Source of the DNA: Teratosphaeria epicoccoides
Lineage: Eukaryota > Ascomycota > Dothideomycetes > Mycosphaerellales > Teratosphaeriaceae
Direction of reading: 5' to 3'
Length of the DNA: 55,951 bases
NCBI GenBank assembly: GCA_021401465.1
Contig: JADDMT010000160.1
Location: 1-55,951 of the forward strand
The position numbers were made by a program, and so were the translations under genes. Every line of letters starts with the position of its first letter. Position 1 is the stretch's first letter. Below are positions 35,259 through 48,489 of this stretch, piece by piece. The notes under the pieces are model-generated. The model saw only the letters and a program-made list of their open reading frames with translations, was not told the origin of the DNA and ran no database searches.

Positions 35259-35678
35259 TGTCATAAGGGTAGATGCCGATAGCAGGAAGGGGATTAGGTG
35301 TTAGACTTAAAGAGTAGTAAAGAATATCGATAATAGTAATTAACCTTGTAACTAACTATACCTAGTAAGGTAACTAGGAGAGATTAAGCACAAAGCTCCT
35401 AACTACCTAGCCTAAAGCCATCCCTATATACAAGAGAGATCTTAGTAGCTCTGTTAGATCTGTCGACAGACCCTTTAGACCTATGTCTGTAGATCTGTAG
35501 ACTAACCCTACAGATCTAGGTGTCTGTCCTTATGTAATAGATCCTTTCTCCTATGTAGGCCTAGGGATCTATAGACTAACCCTACAGATCTAGGTATCTA
35601 TCCTCACATGACAGATCCTTCCCCCGTGTATGTGTTATGACTTATGCTACAGTATTCTAATCTATTACTCTCGTGACA
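35259..35678 (-). repeat. B3 left LTR (420 bp)
   Basis: It starts TGTCATAAGG and ends CTCGTGACA. The GATCTGTAG...CTACAGATC stem-loop appears twice in tandem. The pyrimidine tract CTATCCCCCTCTT just inside marks the polypurine tract on the minus strand. Confidence 0.94.
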
Positions 35679-35757
35679 CTATCCCCCTCTTACCCTAGCT
35701 TGTCCCTAAGCTATCTTATTAGTACGGGGTTTCTCTTACTATTCTCCTTGCGTAGTA

Positions 35758-36372
35758 ATGTCTTCTCTTTCTACATTACTACCTTGTGTCATTCTTGACA
35801 CTAACGCCCCTTTAACGCAGAAACGTAAACGCTGCGCGAATTGAATCTATCGTTAGGGCAAGGAAAGCATAAAGTCTTGTACTTAGTACTAAGAGCTAAA
35901 GCTCGTTTGTCAAGTACACATTTCCTTAGGAAAATGTTTGCACTGTCATTTTAGCAACTGTCGGAGTTATGATGCAAAGGTAACAGAGGTCAAATAGAAA
36001 AGGTTAGGTGATTAGTAGAAAAGACTAATTACTAATCTCGATCATGTGAAGGCTACCCTTACGGAGGCTTCGCAGAAGATAATAGAGGTACATGTAAAAG
36101 AGATGCGTCTTTAGAAACAGTTAGATGTAGTCGACTATGAGGTCGAGGACAGTTGTGCTCTCGAGGAGCGTGAGATTAGGGAGGACGAGGCTAAAGAGCA
36201 GGCTCTTTAGTAATCTAAACTCCTTCTTGACCTAGATCCTTTAGCGGGTCTTGCGCTTAGTCCTATGATATAGAGTGTAATAGACGGTTTTACTAACGCA
36301 TCGTATTAGGGTTTCCTGGATAGTGTAGTAGCCGAGCCTGTTAATGGCGTCCTGTAGGGGCCTAGTTTATGA
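35758..36372 (+). pseudogene. B3 antisense accessory gene (205 codons)
   Basis: ATG at 35758 to TGA at 36370-36372, opposite and convergent to B3 pol. It aligns codon for codon with the B1 copy apart from two codons. The second half of the Cys cluster is better kept here: C-LH-C-HFSN-C. It is followed by the charged helix (KEMRL, YEVEDSCALEEREIREDEAK). Stops are RIP-type only. The shared frame, Cys residues and terminator in two diverged copies argue that the ORF was real in the ancestor. Confidence 0.78.
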
Positions 36373-39300
36373 GGTTCTTCTTAGGTTCGTTTCCTACTAA
36401 AACTCTGTATCTTTTGCTAATAGTTTCGTAGGTGTTCTAGGGGTTCCTAGGTACTCTCGGTACTACTATATCCTTCCCATTTTACTAAGTACTCTCGCTG
36501 TCTATCTATCTAGCGAGTGTCGACAATCCTCTTGACAGTGTACTCTAGTTCTTCGACCTTAGGGTCGAGTAGTAAAGGTTCTGTTTGTAGTGTAGCGTCT
36601 AGCGCTACTAGTTCTAGCAGAGAGATATAGAACACAGGGTGTATTCTCATCTGCTTAGGTAGCTGTAATTTAAAATTGACTAGTCCTTTCCTAGCCTTAA
36701 TCCGGAATAGTCCTAGTTTCATAGCGTCTAGTTTTTTACTTGGCTTGTCTGATTTAATGTTATAGCAGAGGAGATACACCTTGTCCCCCTCCTAAAGAAT
36801 TAGTCCCTTAATTCTTTTACAATTCGCGTACTATGTCATATTCTGTTAATAGAACTATAGGTCAAGTTATGCTTTAGTTTGCAATTAGCGGAGGTATTCT
36901 ACCCGCCTAAGTGCTACTAGGTTTAGATTACTAGTTAAGACGTCTAGAACGTCTTCTATAGCTAACCTATACGCTATCTAAAATGGCGAGAGTCCTGTCG
37001 ACTCTACTAGCGTACTATTGTATGCAAGTTATGCTATTAGCAACAACTCTACCTAGTTGTTCTAATCCCTATTAACATAGGATCGGAGGTACTATTCTAG
37101 CGTCTGATTTAGACGTTCTGTCTGCCTATCTGTCTAAGGGTAGAAAGAAGTACTAAGTCAATGCTTGACCTAGAATTGTCTTATTAGGGCCTTCTAAAAG
37201 TTAGAGGTAAACACGGATCCTCGGTCTGTTACTAGGTCTCGTAGTATGCCATGTAATGCTACTACCTACTTAATGAAGACATGTGCGATATCTTTAGTCT
37301 TAAAGTCTTTGCGGTATAGAAAGAACTTTCCGAACTTAGTGAATTAGTCGACTACTACTATGATTCTATCGAAGAACTCATTCGTGGCGGGTTCTCTCGA
37401 CTAGGGTAGTTTAACGATGAAGTCTATAGCAAGCAATTCCTATAGCCGTTAGGGTACCTTTAGTAGTTGTAGTAGCCTATATAGTTTGTAATAGTTATGC
37501 TTACTCTGCTAGCAAGTTACATATTAATAGACATAGTCCTCGATTACTTTGCCTATCCTAGGGAAGTAATATTCTTACTAGAGAATTTGCTTCATTTAAG
37601 ACACTCCTAGGTGTCCTGCCTAAGGAACGTCATGTCGGAGGCGTAGTAGCTCTAAGCGTAAGGATGTTAGCATATATACTAATCCTTAGAAGAGACGTAT
37701 TCTATCTTTGTCTTCCTAGTTTTCTTGTCTGTCAATGTCGTTACAGACAGCGATGGCGGTTAGATCGTAGGTAAGTGCATTCTTTAGGTCGTCCTAGAAA
37801 CTACTAGTCTATGCGATAGCCGTAGCCGCGAGTCGGTTAACTCTAAGTATGCTATTACTATTTTCCTAGAGAATAGCATGTTTCTCCCTTTTTACGCCCT
37901 TCATGTAGTTAGTTTGACGACTAAGTACATCGGCGCGTGCGTTATTAGATCCCTTGTAATAGACGATCTTGTAGTTAAAGCTAGAGAGTTCCTTACTCTA
38001 TCAGACTTGTTGTCGATTTAACTCTTTCGTCGTAGTAAAGTATCGCAAGTTCTCGTAGTCTGTGTAGACCGTAACCTAGTGTCTAGGTCCTTCTAAGTAG
38101 ACTCGCTATGCCTTGTAGGCGTCTACTATAGCTAGAAGCTCTTTGTCGTAGACGTCGTAGTAGAGCTTAGGTCTAGACAGCTTCCTCGAGTAGTAGGCAA
38201 CTAGCTGTAGTCGTCTACTCGGTCCTAGTTAACTTAAGCATGCTCTAAGCGCTATGTCAGAGGCATCGGTTTCGACTATAATAGGCTTATTAGGGTCGAA
38301 TACAAGTAAGATTAGCTAATCTGTAAATTACTGCTTAAGTTCCTTAAAGGCATTCCGTTAGGCGTTGTCCTAAACGAATAGTGTATTCTTTATAGTAAGG
38401 GTCGTAAGTAGTGCCGTAATCTTCGAGTAGTTTGTAATGAATCTTCGGTAGAAGTTAGCGAACCTAAGGAAGGACTATACTTCCTTGACATTAGTTAGCG
38501 TAGGCTACTCCTTCACGACTTTAACCTTCTTAGTGTCTATTTTGATTCTGTCCTAGGCTACTACATAGCCGAGAAATTAGACTTCTTGCTTATGAAACTC
38601 GCTCTTCTAAGGCTTGACTTTTAGCTTGTAATCCTAGAGTTTCTAAAGCACCTTACGTACATGAGTCCTATGTTCTTCGATCGTCTGTAAGTAGACAAGG
38701 ATATCGTCTAAGTATATAACCACGAAGACGTCAAGGTACTTGCGTAGCACATTGTTAATAAATGCCTGCCATGTAGCTAGGGCATTTGTTAACCTAAATA
38801 GTATGACTATATACTCGTAGTGTCTAAACCTAGTTCAAAACGCGGTCTTCTATTCTTCGCCTTCCTTAATTCGAATTCAGTTATACGCTCTAGGTATGTC
38901 GAACTTCAAGAACTATACTACTCCTTGTAGGCAGTCCTGTAATTTAGAGAGCAAAGGAAGTAGATAACTGTTCTTTATTATGATGTCGTTTAATCTATAA
39001 TAGTCGACATAAAGTTGCTAGTCGTCTTCTTCCTTAGGGACAAACAGGATCGGATACCCTGCTAGTAACTACGATTCGCGAATGAAGCCTTTCTAGAGGT
39101 TGTCTTTAAGGTACTTCTAGAGAATCTCTAGTTTAGCTGCTAACAACAGGCAAACTAGCTGCTTTGTTAGCGTTCTGCCTAGAAGTAAGGATATCCCGTA
39201 GTCCTATTCCTAGTGTTCTAGCAGAGCCTCTTATTCGGGTTCTTCCTCGAAAAGAGTAGGGAACTCTTTATACTCGTTAGGGACTATAAACTCGATTTTG

Positions 39301-40257
39301 ACTTCAGACTATGTTGCTTTGACCTATAGGACGTGCACTTCCTGTTCTAGATCCTCGATGGCAGCAACTATCTCTTCTAAAGTCATAGCACATATTTTGA
39401 ACTTGCCTAGTACGTCGTGTACTAAAGGTAGAGGTATTAATCTTGAGAGTTGTAGGAACTAGATCCTCTCGTTCTTCTAGTCGAGGTAGGGGTTAGCGTT
39501 CCTTAGCTATAGCAACCCTAGCACTACATCTAAGCTAGGCGACTCCATAATGTTAAACTAGATCTTCTCTTAGTAGCGTCCTATCCGTAGAGGTACTATC
39601 TCGGTCTCCTTATTAACTATTCCTTGGTTATACATAACCGGTTTTCCGTTAATTACTTGTAACAAGAAAGTGTTCGTCTTCGCCTGTAGCTATATCCTAG
39701 CTATCCTAGCAAACTTAGGCGTTATGAAGATTCTAGTACATCCTTAATCTATTAAGGCCTAGGCTAGCGTCTCGTTAATGTGTACCTATACTCTAAGGTT
39801 GTCTGCGTATCTGACACTAATCGCAGCACATTGTTACAGCCCTCTTTAGTCTGTCCGTAGGTCTAATTCTAGCGGACCTTGTTGTTTCCTAAATAGCTGT
39901 CTTCGCAGATTAATTCAGGGATCATGTAGTCTCGGCTCGTTCTTCTTAGAGCATTCCTACTAATCGGGCTAAGAGGTAGCACTCGCTCTTAGCCTCGTTG
40001 TTCCTACGCGTTTCTTGCGTACTCTATTTTCAAAATGTAACCTAGAGTCATAGCGTTTGTAGAACCTAAATACCTTCGTAGGTAAAGTAGCCTCCTCGGG
40101 ATGTGAATTCTACTCCAAACAGTACAATTTCTTGGTCAATCCTCTAATGCGAGTAAGGGTAAGCTACAACTAATAGTCTCCTTAGGTGTCATCGCATGCT
40201 GTTAGCTAGTTCGTTATATTAAAGCTAGTTGACATGTTATACTCTATTAATCTATAG
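36373..40257 (-). pseudogene. B3 pol and 3' part of gag (left of C1)
   Basis: On the minus strand, from the C1 insertion in the gag region (40257) through PR (near 39760), RT (YLDD-type region near 38730-38700), RNase H and integrase. A well-preserved segment at 36779-36510 has KLGLFRIKARKG, the IHPVFYISLLE motif and the chromodomain start EYTVKRIVDTR. The chromodomain continues REYLVKWEGYSS to about 36390. This is the clearest chromodomain of family B. Confidence 0.9.
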
Positions 40258-40463
40258 TGATACTAGACGGCCGAGCTATAGGCTCATTCGGTCGTGCTAA
40301 CAAGCCAAGCCGCACGTGACGCACGTAGGCGCATCTTATGCGCTTCGCGGGAGAATTGAAGAAGGGCAGTAATTAGTTTTTAGACCTTACCCTATTATTA
40401 GGAATAGAGGCTCTATACGCTACTACATACCTACGTATTAACTACTAGTCGCATACTATATTA
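40258..40463 (+). repeat. C1 5' LTR (206 bp)
   Basis: It starts TGATACTAGACGG and ends CATACTATATTA. It has a TATA-like box (CTTATGCGC/CTTATACGC in different copies) about 30 bases before AGTAATTAG, which resembles the reverse complement of the first internal bases. Confidence 0.94.
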
Positions 40464-40507
40464 ATTCTAATCACTCTACCCTAGTTGCAGCCTATAGAGT
40501 ACTTATA

Positions 40508-43500
40508 ATGACCGGTATTCCTACCCCTAGCTAAGTAGGCTACACGCCTGCTCGTATCTAGCATTAACGCGACAGCTAGCTAGGAGAAGGAGAGGACGCC
40601 TGTAGCGTTGTAGAGGAAACTAAAGACAAAGAGATAGCGCGCCTAGAGAAAGAGCAGGTAGAGCTAGTAAAAGCATAACGCCTATACGATCTACGAGCCG
40701 ACGTAGCGTAGCGTAAACGCATGTAGGTAGCAGGCTTCTAGAAACTAGAAGTAGCCTCGATGACTTCGATGTAATCAGCTAACTTGCTAGCTCCGACTAT
40801 ATGTAACTTAGGCGGCCTACACCTTAAACTACCCCCTAAGTTCTTAGGGAAGACCTTGAAAGAAGCAAGGACGTTTATCTGTCACTTAGATAAGGTGTTC
40901 GCGTTATTAGGCACAGCCTATAGCGGTTCGCATGCAAGGATTATATACGCGAGCATGTTCCTTAAGGGAGACATAGCGGACGCCTAGCATAATAGGCATC
41001 AAGTAGCTAATTTGGCGCTAGAGTATATGTAGGAGATTTTCTGCTAGGAGATAGTAGACATAGTCAAGGATCCTGCTAATCGCGGGCTAACTGTAGCCTA
41101 GTAGTACAAGACTACTAAGCAAGGTAAGAAGCAAAGTGCTTCCTTATTCGCAGCGTATTTAGCTACGCTAGAAGAGCAGATAGAACTATACACCCCTGCG
41201 TAGCGTAGGTAGCACCTACTCGTGAAGCTACGAGATACCTTGAGCGAGGCTATCACGGTATACTATTAGGCACCTAAGACTAGGGATGAATTAATCTCTC
41301 TAGTAACTCGGATTAAGTAGTTAGGAGTAAGAGGCTTACGTGCTCTATATAAACATACTACTAGCAAGCATTAAAACTAACGGGACCTAAAGAAGCCTAA
41401 CAGGGGTAATAGTAAGAAGCCTAGTAGAGACTCTCGAAGGTTAGCGCTACCTGCTTAGAGTAGTAGCGGAGTAGCTAACAAGAATGATAACTGCTACAAC
41501 TGTAGTAAACCCGGCTATTAGGCGCGGGACTGTCGTGTACTAAAGAGGGAGGCAACAGCCTCTACCCGCAAGGTAGAAACAGTGTAGCTAGCTAAGGCTT
41601 AACGCTATGTCTAAGCCTGCCTACTACATAAGAGGATAGTAGCAGTGCGTCAGGCAAGGGCTATTTACTAGTCGAGGAGCCTTTCTATAGCCTCGACTAG
41701 AAGCGAAGATGCTTTAGGACTAGACGTAGCCCTAGTGCCTACGAAGCGCCTAAATAGCGCTGTTGTTGTCACAGAAGGGGACAAAGTTAAGACAGACATA
41801 TTACTTAATAACTACGCAGACATTAACGTTATGTCTCAAGCTTACGCCTTATAGCATAGGCTTAAGCGAGTTGTAAGCATGCCTCTTCCTACTGTAGATT
41901 TATTCTAGGGGAAGAGAGGCCATTGTTATGGCGCGTATTAGCTAAATATCTAGCTAGTAGACAGTACAGGATATAAGAAGCATACGTAGAGCATATTCTA
42001 TGCCTTAGATATGCCTAGAGCGCTAGTCTTGCTAGGGCGGCCCTAGAGGCGCTAGCAGGCTATTATCGTGCATAGTGACACGGATAAGTAGCGTTATAGT
42101 AGCGTACACTCTGCGGTACGCGTGCTTAACGCTAGGTGTTTCTATCGGTTATTAAAAACCGAATCCTAGGTGTTCGTAGTTACTACTAGTAAAACAGCAG
42201 GACTAAAACCTCTTCCTAATAAGGTCAAGGACTTTGCCGACATGTTTACTAACGAAAAGGACATGACTAAGCTTAGGCGCGTTAATAGCGTAGAGTATGC
42301 TATCACATTACAAGATAGCAAGAAGCTGCCTTTTCGCCCTCTATATAATCTGTTAGGAGTAGAGCTAAAACTGCTTCGGGAATATCTCGATCAGGCTCTC
42401 TAGAATAGTTAGATCTAGCGTAGCACTAGCGAGGCAGGTACTCCTATCCTATTCGTACTAAAGAAGGACAGGACTATGCAACTATATGTAGATTACTATA
42501 GGCTAAACAAGATTTCAGTCAAGGATTAATGCCCCTTGCTACTTATTAATGAGACTCTCGCGCGCCTCGGGCGTGTAGCATGGTTCTCTAAGTTAGACTT
42601 GAAGGACGCATACTATAGGATCCTAATTAAGGAAGATGACTACTAGAAGACTACGTTTTACACACACTATAGTTACTTTAAGTATCTAGTAATGCCTTTT
42701 AGGTTAACTAACGCTCTAGTAACCTTTTAAGCGTACATTAATCGAGCTCTTGCTAGCCTCGTAGATGTTTGTTACGTGGTATATTTAGACGATATCCTGA
42801 TCTATAGCGACTTACGCGAGGAACATACTCGGTACCTACGCCTAGTATTAGAACGGCTGCGAAAATACGCTCTATACACTAGCTAAAAGAAGTGCAAGTT
42901 CTATACTTACTAGCTAGAGTTCCTAGGCTTCGTCATTACTAGCTTAGGTGTATTAATAGATAAGAGTAAGCTTAGCGTAGTAAAGGAGTAGCCTGTACCT
43001 AAGACTCTAAAGGAAGTTTAGAGCTTTCTTAGCTTTGCTAACTTCTACCGGAGGTTTATCGAGAACTATTCCAAAATAGCCGCGCTGCTTACTACTATGG
43101 CCAAGGGAAAGGGTAGCCCGTTCCTATAGGGAGAGGCTAAAGAGGCTGCTTTCCGCATGCTTATAGCAGCCTTTACTAGTACTCTAATCCTCTAGCATTA
43201 TGATCCTAAACTTCTAATCAAGATAGAAATAAACGCCTCTAGATTTGCCTTAGGCGGCATTCTCTCCTAGCTCGTCGCAGGCGAAGACACTGCTTACTAG
43301 CACCCTATTACATTCTACTCTTAGAAGTTTACCCTAGCGGAGCGGAACTATAAGACCTATGACTAAGAGCTGTTAGCAATCATGGAATGCTTCAAGACGT
43401 AGTGCTACTATCTTGAAGGCGCGCTACAGACTATTCGCGTACTCTCTAACTATAATAACCTTTGTGGATTTATAGGCGTAAAACAGCTAAACAGCCGCTA

Positions 43501-45292
43501 AGCTTAGTAGGCTATATATTTGTCGAGGTTCGATTTTGCTATTAAGCATAATAAGGGAACTAACAACCTAGCTAATAGGCCTTCTCGTCGCGCGGACTAC
43601 GCACTAACTACATAGGCGGCAAACACGCTCCTCCTAACCCTAAGAAATAAACTGTCGTTCTAGGGCCACGAGGGAGAACAAGCTAATAACCTGATTATTA
43701 ATCGCATCTAGGCTACATGCGTATAGCGGGCGAAGAGCATAGAGCTCCTGCTCTAACCTAGAGAGCACTAACCTATAATAACCCTACTAGCCTCTATTTG
43801 CAAGGTAGTAACCTAGGAAGAGTCTCTAGTAAAGGACGTTTCATAGAATGTAGAGACCCTACTTCGCAAGCTATAATTAGCCTTAGAGCAACCTAAAAGC
43901 ACTAGCGAGGACTAGGAGTACAAGTATGGCATCTAGTATAAAAGCGATTACATTTAGGTCCTAAATAAGGAAGCATTAAAGGTATAACTACTACGCTTAT
44001 ACTATAACAACCTAATAGCTAGGCACTTTAGGAGAGACTATACCCTCGCCTTATTGTCGCGAAAGTACTAGTAGCCGGATATTACAAAGGAGGTTAACGA
44101 ATACGTCCGAGCCTACTACACATGCCAGATAATGAAGAGTAAGCGCTATCGCGGATATAGCAAGGCGCATGCCTTGCCCCTACCTAATAGGCTATAGTAA
44201 GAGATTACTATAGACTTTATCACAGATCTGCCTCTAAGCAAGCTCTTTAGGTACATGTATGATACTATCCTAGTAATTGTTAATAGGTTCTCTAAGATAG
44301 TAATCTTTGTCCTAACTAACAAGATGTGTACTAGTATAGAACTAGCGAACCTTATAGTACGCAAAGTCATACGTCATTTTAGCATGCTAGAAGGAGTACT
44401 CTTAGATCGTAGTAGTGTCTTTACTAGCTAATACTAGAGTAACTTTGCATGTAAAGTACAACTAAAGTATAAGCTTAGCATAGCCTTTTATCCGCAAACT
44501 AACAGCTAGACTAAGCAGGTAAACTAGACTCTAGAACAATACCTCTGTTATTACTATAATGAGGAACAAAATGACTAAGCTAGGTTGCTACTATAAGCTG
44601 AATATGCGAGCAACGTATACGATAATGCTACTACTAGCATGTCGCCTTTCTAGGTAGTATTAGGATTCTAGCCTTCCCTGATATTAGCGCCTTAGGACGA
44701 GTCTACTAAAGGAAGGGTACTAGCTGCCATAGAGCGCGCGCATTAGTTACGTGACGTAACTAAAAGGCTTAAAGAAAATTAGCGACAAATAGTAAACTAG
44801 CGGGCAGAGTACTATGACGCGTAGCACTTAAAGCGCTAAGCTTACTCTGTAGGAGATATAGTGCTGTTATTAACTAAGAACTTGCGACTACTAGTGCTAA
44901 AGAGGAAGATAGCAGCCTGATTTGTCGGACTATTTCGCGTGCTAGATATAATAGGCAATTAGGCTTATCGCCTAGCACTACCTTCCTAGTACTAGATCTA
45001 TAATGTTTTCTATGTCTCGCTACTTAAGCCTTAGAAGGGCCGAGCGGGCAAAGAGCCTGCCTATCCTATGCCTCTCGCTAAAGACAGTAGCGAGTATGAG
45101 GTTCAGGCTATTAGGGGTACAAGGGTACATAGCGGTGTACGCTAATACCTAGTATAGTAGAAGGATTAGCTAGAGGACTACAACATCTAGGTTAATGAAA
45201 CTGACTACGAGGGCACGAAGGACCTAATCGAAGTATACCTAGCGCAAGAGAGAGGCAAGAAGAGATTAGGCAGAGGACAAAGGAAAAAGTAA
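40508..45292 (+). pseudogene. C1 gag-pol, single-frame polyprotein of about 1594 codons
   Basis: ATG 40508, the YLDD at 42782-42793 and the TAA at 45290-45292 are all in one frame, so C uses a single Gag-Pol ORF. Approximate residues: coiled-coil N-terminus 35-75, capsid 93-250, CCHC knuckle 329-343 (CYNCSKPGY, His to Tyr), protease 430-450 (LLNNYADINV, where a DSG-like site is lost), RT YLDD 759. RNase H is near 908 (NASRF, Asp to Asn), integrase zinc-binding region 1160-1210, and catalytic core 1233-1340 (ITIDFI, LLDRSS, TLEQY). The divergent chromodomain spans 1528-1580 and the basic tail ends the protein. Trp and Gln positions are widely TAG, so it is inactive. Confidence 0.93.
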
Positions 45293-45407
45293 GCCTAGAG
45301 GGAAACGGCATTGCAGGCTACCTATATTTTAGCCCTAGGCGGGGCGTAAAAGCTAAGCATGCTTATAGCTAGAGCTGCCTACCCCCCTAAGAGTACCTGA
45401 ATTAGGG

Positions 45408-46462
45408 CTACTTATTATCCTCTACTACTATATCCGCATCCTCCTCTGCCTCTACGTCTTCATCATTGTCAGGGCGACGACTCAGGAGGTCTATGAGGCC
45501 CTTACACTCCTAGCAAGGGGTTAGCAGACAATAATTAGATAGGGAGTATTTACGGGATATGCTTACCTCTATCTTGTCATTAAGGCAGGCCTAGAGCCTA
45601 CTTATGGCGGCGTCAGCGCAAGTGAGATCCGCGCGGGGCACGCGGGCATCTAGGAACTATTAGCAGGTTAGCATGCGACAAGCGAACGACAGGCTAGGGG
45701 ACTTATAGCGCAGCTAAGCTCGAAGAGGCCTACTAAGGCCTACGTGTTCTACTTAGTAGCAGCGACAGCCTAGCTGCTACTACCTGCTAGCGCGGCGCTA
45801 GTAGCACGCTTGGCCTTAGCCGTAATAGCAGGGAAGCGCTTAGGCATAGAGTCATAGTTACGCTATAGCCTCTATAGATAGTTAGTACCTAAAATCTATG
45901 CCTAAGGTATGCGACAAGCAGGCGGAAAACATACCTTAAGTAGCGGGCGCTAGTTCGCGGCAGCGTCTAGGTAGGCCCGCTAGGCCATGGCGTAATCCTC
46001 GCTAGTAGTATCAGAGTCGCGCCTAACACGCTTGGCCTTAGTGTAAGCGCGGAGCACGACATTATACTTAGCCGCTATAGCCTAGTTTATAGGGGTATAC
46101 ACGTAGTTACTCTTGCTATAGCTGCAAGCATAGTTAGTAGTTACGACAAGTAGGAGAAGTGTAAGCCTTAGGCAGACAAAGAGGCATACTACTCGTAACG
46201 CTTCTACTATCCTAACTTGAAGCACGCGTTATATAGCCTATACTCTAAAATCAAGTTAATAGCGCCCTACGTATGTTTAAAGCAAGTAACACGTACTAGA
46301 AAGGCCGATGTACTACGTGTAGCGCTTGTAGTCATCGACAAGTAGCTCCTTACTATGACTGTAGTAGGAGGAGGGTGTAAATTAAGCAGGCTAGGCGCCT
46401 GTTAACCTCGTGGGAGTAGCTAGCGTAGCGCTAGCGGCGATCTTAGAACCTTTAGGAGGCAT
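45408..46462 (-). pseudogene. C1 antisense accessory gene, spliced
   Basis: It starts at ATG 46462 (MPPKGSK) and ends at TAG 45408-45410, 115 bp beyond the pol stop and convergent with it. The intron with donor GTATGT and branch TACTAAC lies near 45928-45866 on the minus strand. Its acceptor reads CTATAG where C4 has CTGTAG, one RIP step away. The acidic C-terminus is preserved. Exon details are given at the C4 copy. Confidence 0.7.
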
Positions 46463-46824
46463 GTTAAAAGGTTAATGTAATGAAGAAAGTTAGGATTACT
46501 GCATGCGAATAGCGGACTTTATACCCGCGCGCTATTTACGCTATAGAAGCTTCCTATAGCTATAAACTCCCTGTTACTACAAGCAACTAGCGCTAGAACT
46601 AATTAGAACTAACGAGCGTGTTTGCGGCATGCTTTACGTAGCGACAAAGAGTCATGTTACCTAAGTCATAACTCTGGCACGATTCACAACCTGCCTCCGC
46701 GAGGAAGGGGGTTTAGGAGAGAGCTACCTACTTACAGAGTAAACTGTAGGGGACCTAATCTTGCTTAGCGTAGGAAGGAAGCTCTCTGAGTGTCAAGACG
46801 ACCCTTATAGGAGAAGGGGGCAAA
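46463..46824. other. C1 non-coding stretch before the 3' LTR
   Basis: About 360 bp without a supported frame, probably holding the antisense promoter. It ends with the polypurine tract ataggagaagggggcaaa directly before the LTR. Confidence 0.65.
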
Positions 46825-47030
46825 TGATACCAGACGGCCGAGCTATAGGCTTATTCGGTTATGCTAATAAGCTAAGCCGCACGTGACGTACGTAGGCGCA
46901 TCTTATACGCTTCGCGAAAGAATTAAAGAAGGGTAGTAATTAGTTTTTAGACCTTACCCTATCATTAGGAATAGAGGCTCTATATGCTGCTACATACCTA
47001 CGTATCGACTACTAGTCGCATACTATATCA
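46825..47030 (+). repeat. C1 3' LTR (206 bp)
   Basis: It starts TGATACCAGACGG and ends CATACTATATCA. It is the least RIP-altered C LTR in the window, keeping both TG and CA termini. Confidence 0.95.
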
Positions 47031-48430
47031 CATAGGCAAGCCTAAGCCTAATAGTTCTGAATAAGTTAGATGATATTAAGTCTAATGTCATGTAGTAGCA
47101 TAACCTCTCTTTCTGTGTTCTCGTCTTCCTCTAACTTAGGAATGACGGCTTTGACAAGCTCATAGTTGTCGTCAGAACTTTCTTCTTCTACTAGCTCCTA
47201 TTGTCTTAGGGCTACTTCATTAGAAGGTATACCCTATAGTACACAGATAGACTATGCCTTATTATGGCTAGGGTACTATTCGGAACTATCTTTGTTACTC
47301 TTGTAAATCCGACAATCGTCGTTATAGCACATAGTCTAAGTAAGTAAGGCATAGTCTAGTACTCGAGTAGTAGTAGCTGTCTGCCTAGGCGCTAATGTCG
47401 TTGCGCGGGCCTGTTCTGTCTGTTACAGTTTATGACGCTACTTCTTAACAGAACATTTGCGAGCAAAGTGTCCTTTCTTTCTATAGTTATAGCACTTAAG
47501 ATTACTCTTGTCAAATGGCTTCTTCAGAATACTCTAGGTAGGAGAGCCCTTCTGTAGCTTTCCTTAGAGTCCGTTCCTTAGACGTCCCTTAGTTGCATCT
47601 AACTCTATTAGTTAGAGACTATAGTAATCGCTTTGCTACTTTAGTGCTAATCGTTAGACCTTGTAGTTAGCCTGTGCTAGCCTGCGATTCCTATGTTGTT
47701 GTTCTTGCTGTCGTTTCTAGATGCGATTATCGATCCTAATCGCGAGATTGCTTATTCCCTTAAATGTCGTTAGTTAATCTCTTCGGGCAATTTCGTCTTT
47801 AACTGTCTCCTTTAGTCCCTAATAGAACTAAGCGGCTAAAGCGTTATCATTCTAGTCAACTTAAGCAGAGAGGGTCTAGAAGTCTGCCTAGTACTTAATA
47901 GCAGAACCCTTCTACTAGATTCCTAGGAGAGCTCTCTAGGCCTCTTGTTACTCGTTACTAAGCCTAAAGGCTTTACGTAATGCCTTAAACAAAGACTTGT
48001 CTAAGTTAAGAATCTCCCTAGTTGTTGTCTTCCTAGCTTCGACGCTCCTAACATAATCTAGATAATCTGATAGATGAGGCTAGATGAATTCGAACGCTAG
48101 TCCCTTTAGGTAAGAGATAATATACATCATTTGTTTATGATGTGTCGTAAACTGTTCCGTATCTACGTTAAATGCTAGCTAGCATTAGAGGATGAACATC
48201 TTAACTTGAGATCGTTGTCCTATGAACTCTATAGGGCTTCCTATCTTGAAGCCGTTGTTACTATGTCTGTTTCTAGTAGTTAAACCTGCAACAGATGCTA
48301 GAGCTATCTTACTAAGGTAAATGGATTTAAGCTACTAAGTAATTTCAGGTGTAGTAGCAACTTGTTCTTATAGTGTTAGTTAACTAGCGTCGCTAGATGT
48401 TAAACTAACAGCTAAAGAACTACTTGACAT
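47031..48430 (-). pseudogene. B3 gag (right of C1)
   Basis: On the minus strand gag starts at ATG 48430, with the capsid near 48200-47650 and a CCHC knuckle near 47480 (second Cys now Tyr). It is split from the rest of gag-pol by C1 at 47030. Confidence 0.9.
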
Positions 48431-48489
48431 AGGCTTATGTTAAGCGCTTGACAAGTCCCCTGATACTTCCTTAGAAGTAGTGCTCAAAA

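Larger units (their letters stand above)
40258..47030 (+). mobile_element. Element C1: complete C-family chromovirus
   Basis: Two 206-bp LTRs (40258-40463 and 46825-47030) enclose a single gag-pol frame (40508-45292) and a convergent spliced gene (46462-45408). The flanks are TATAG (40253-40257) and CATAG (47031-47035), a 5-bp duplication that differs by one CpA-to-TpA change. It inserted into the gag region of B3. Confidence 0.95.

Noticed and set aside
35400..35640. CRISPR-like array suggested by repeated GATCTGTAG/CTACAGATC units
   Set aside because: Units are two imperfect tandem hairpins inside an LTR, with no regular spacers, in a eukaryotic retrotransposon context.
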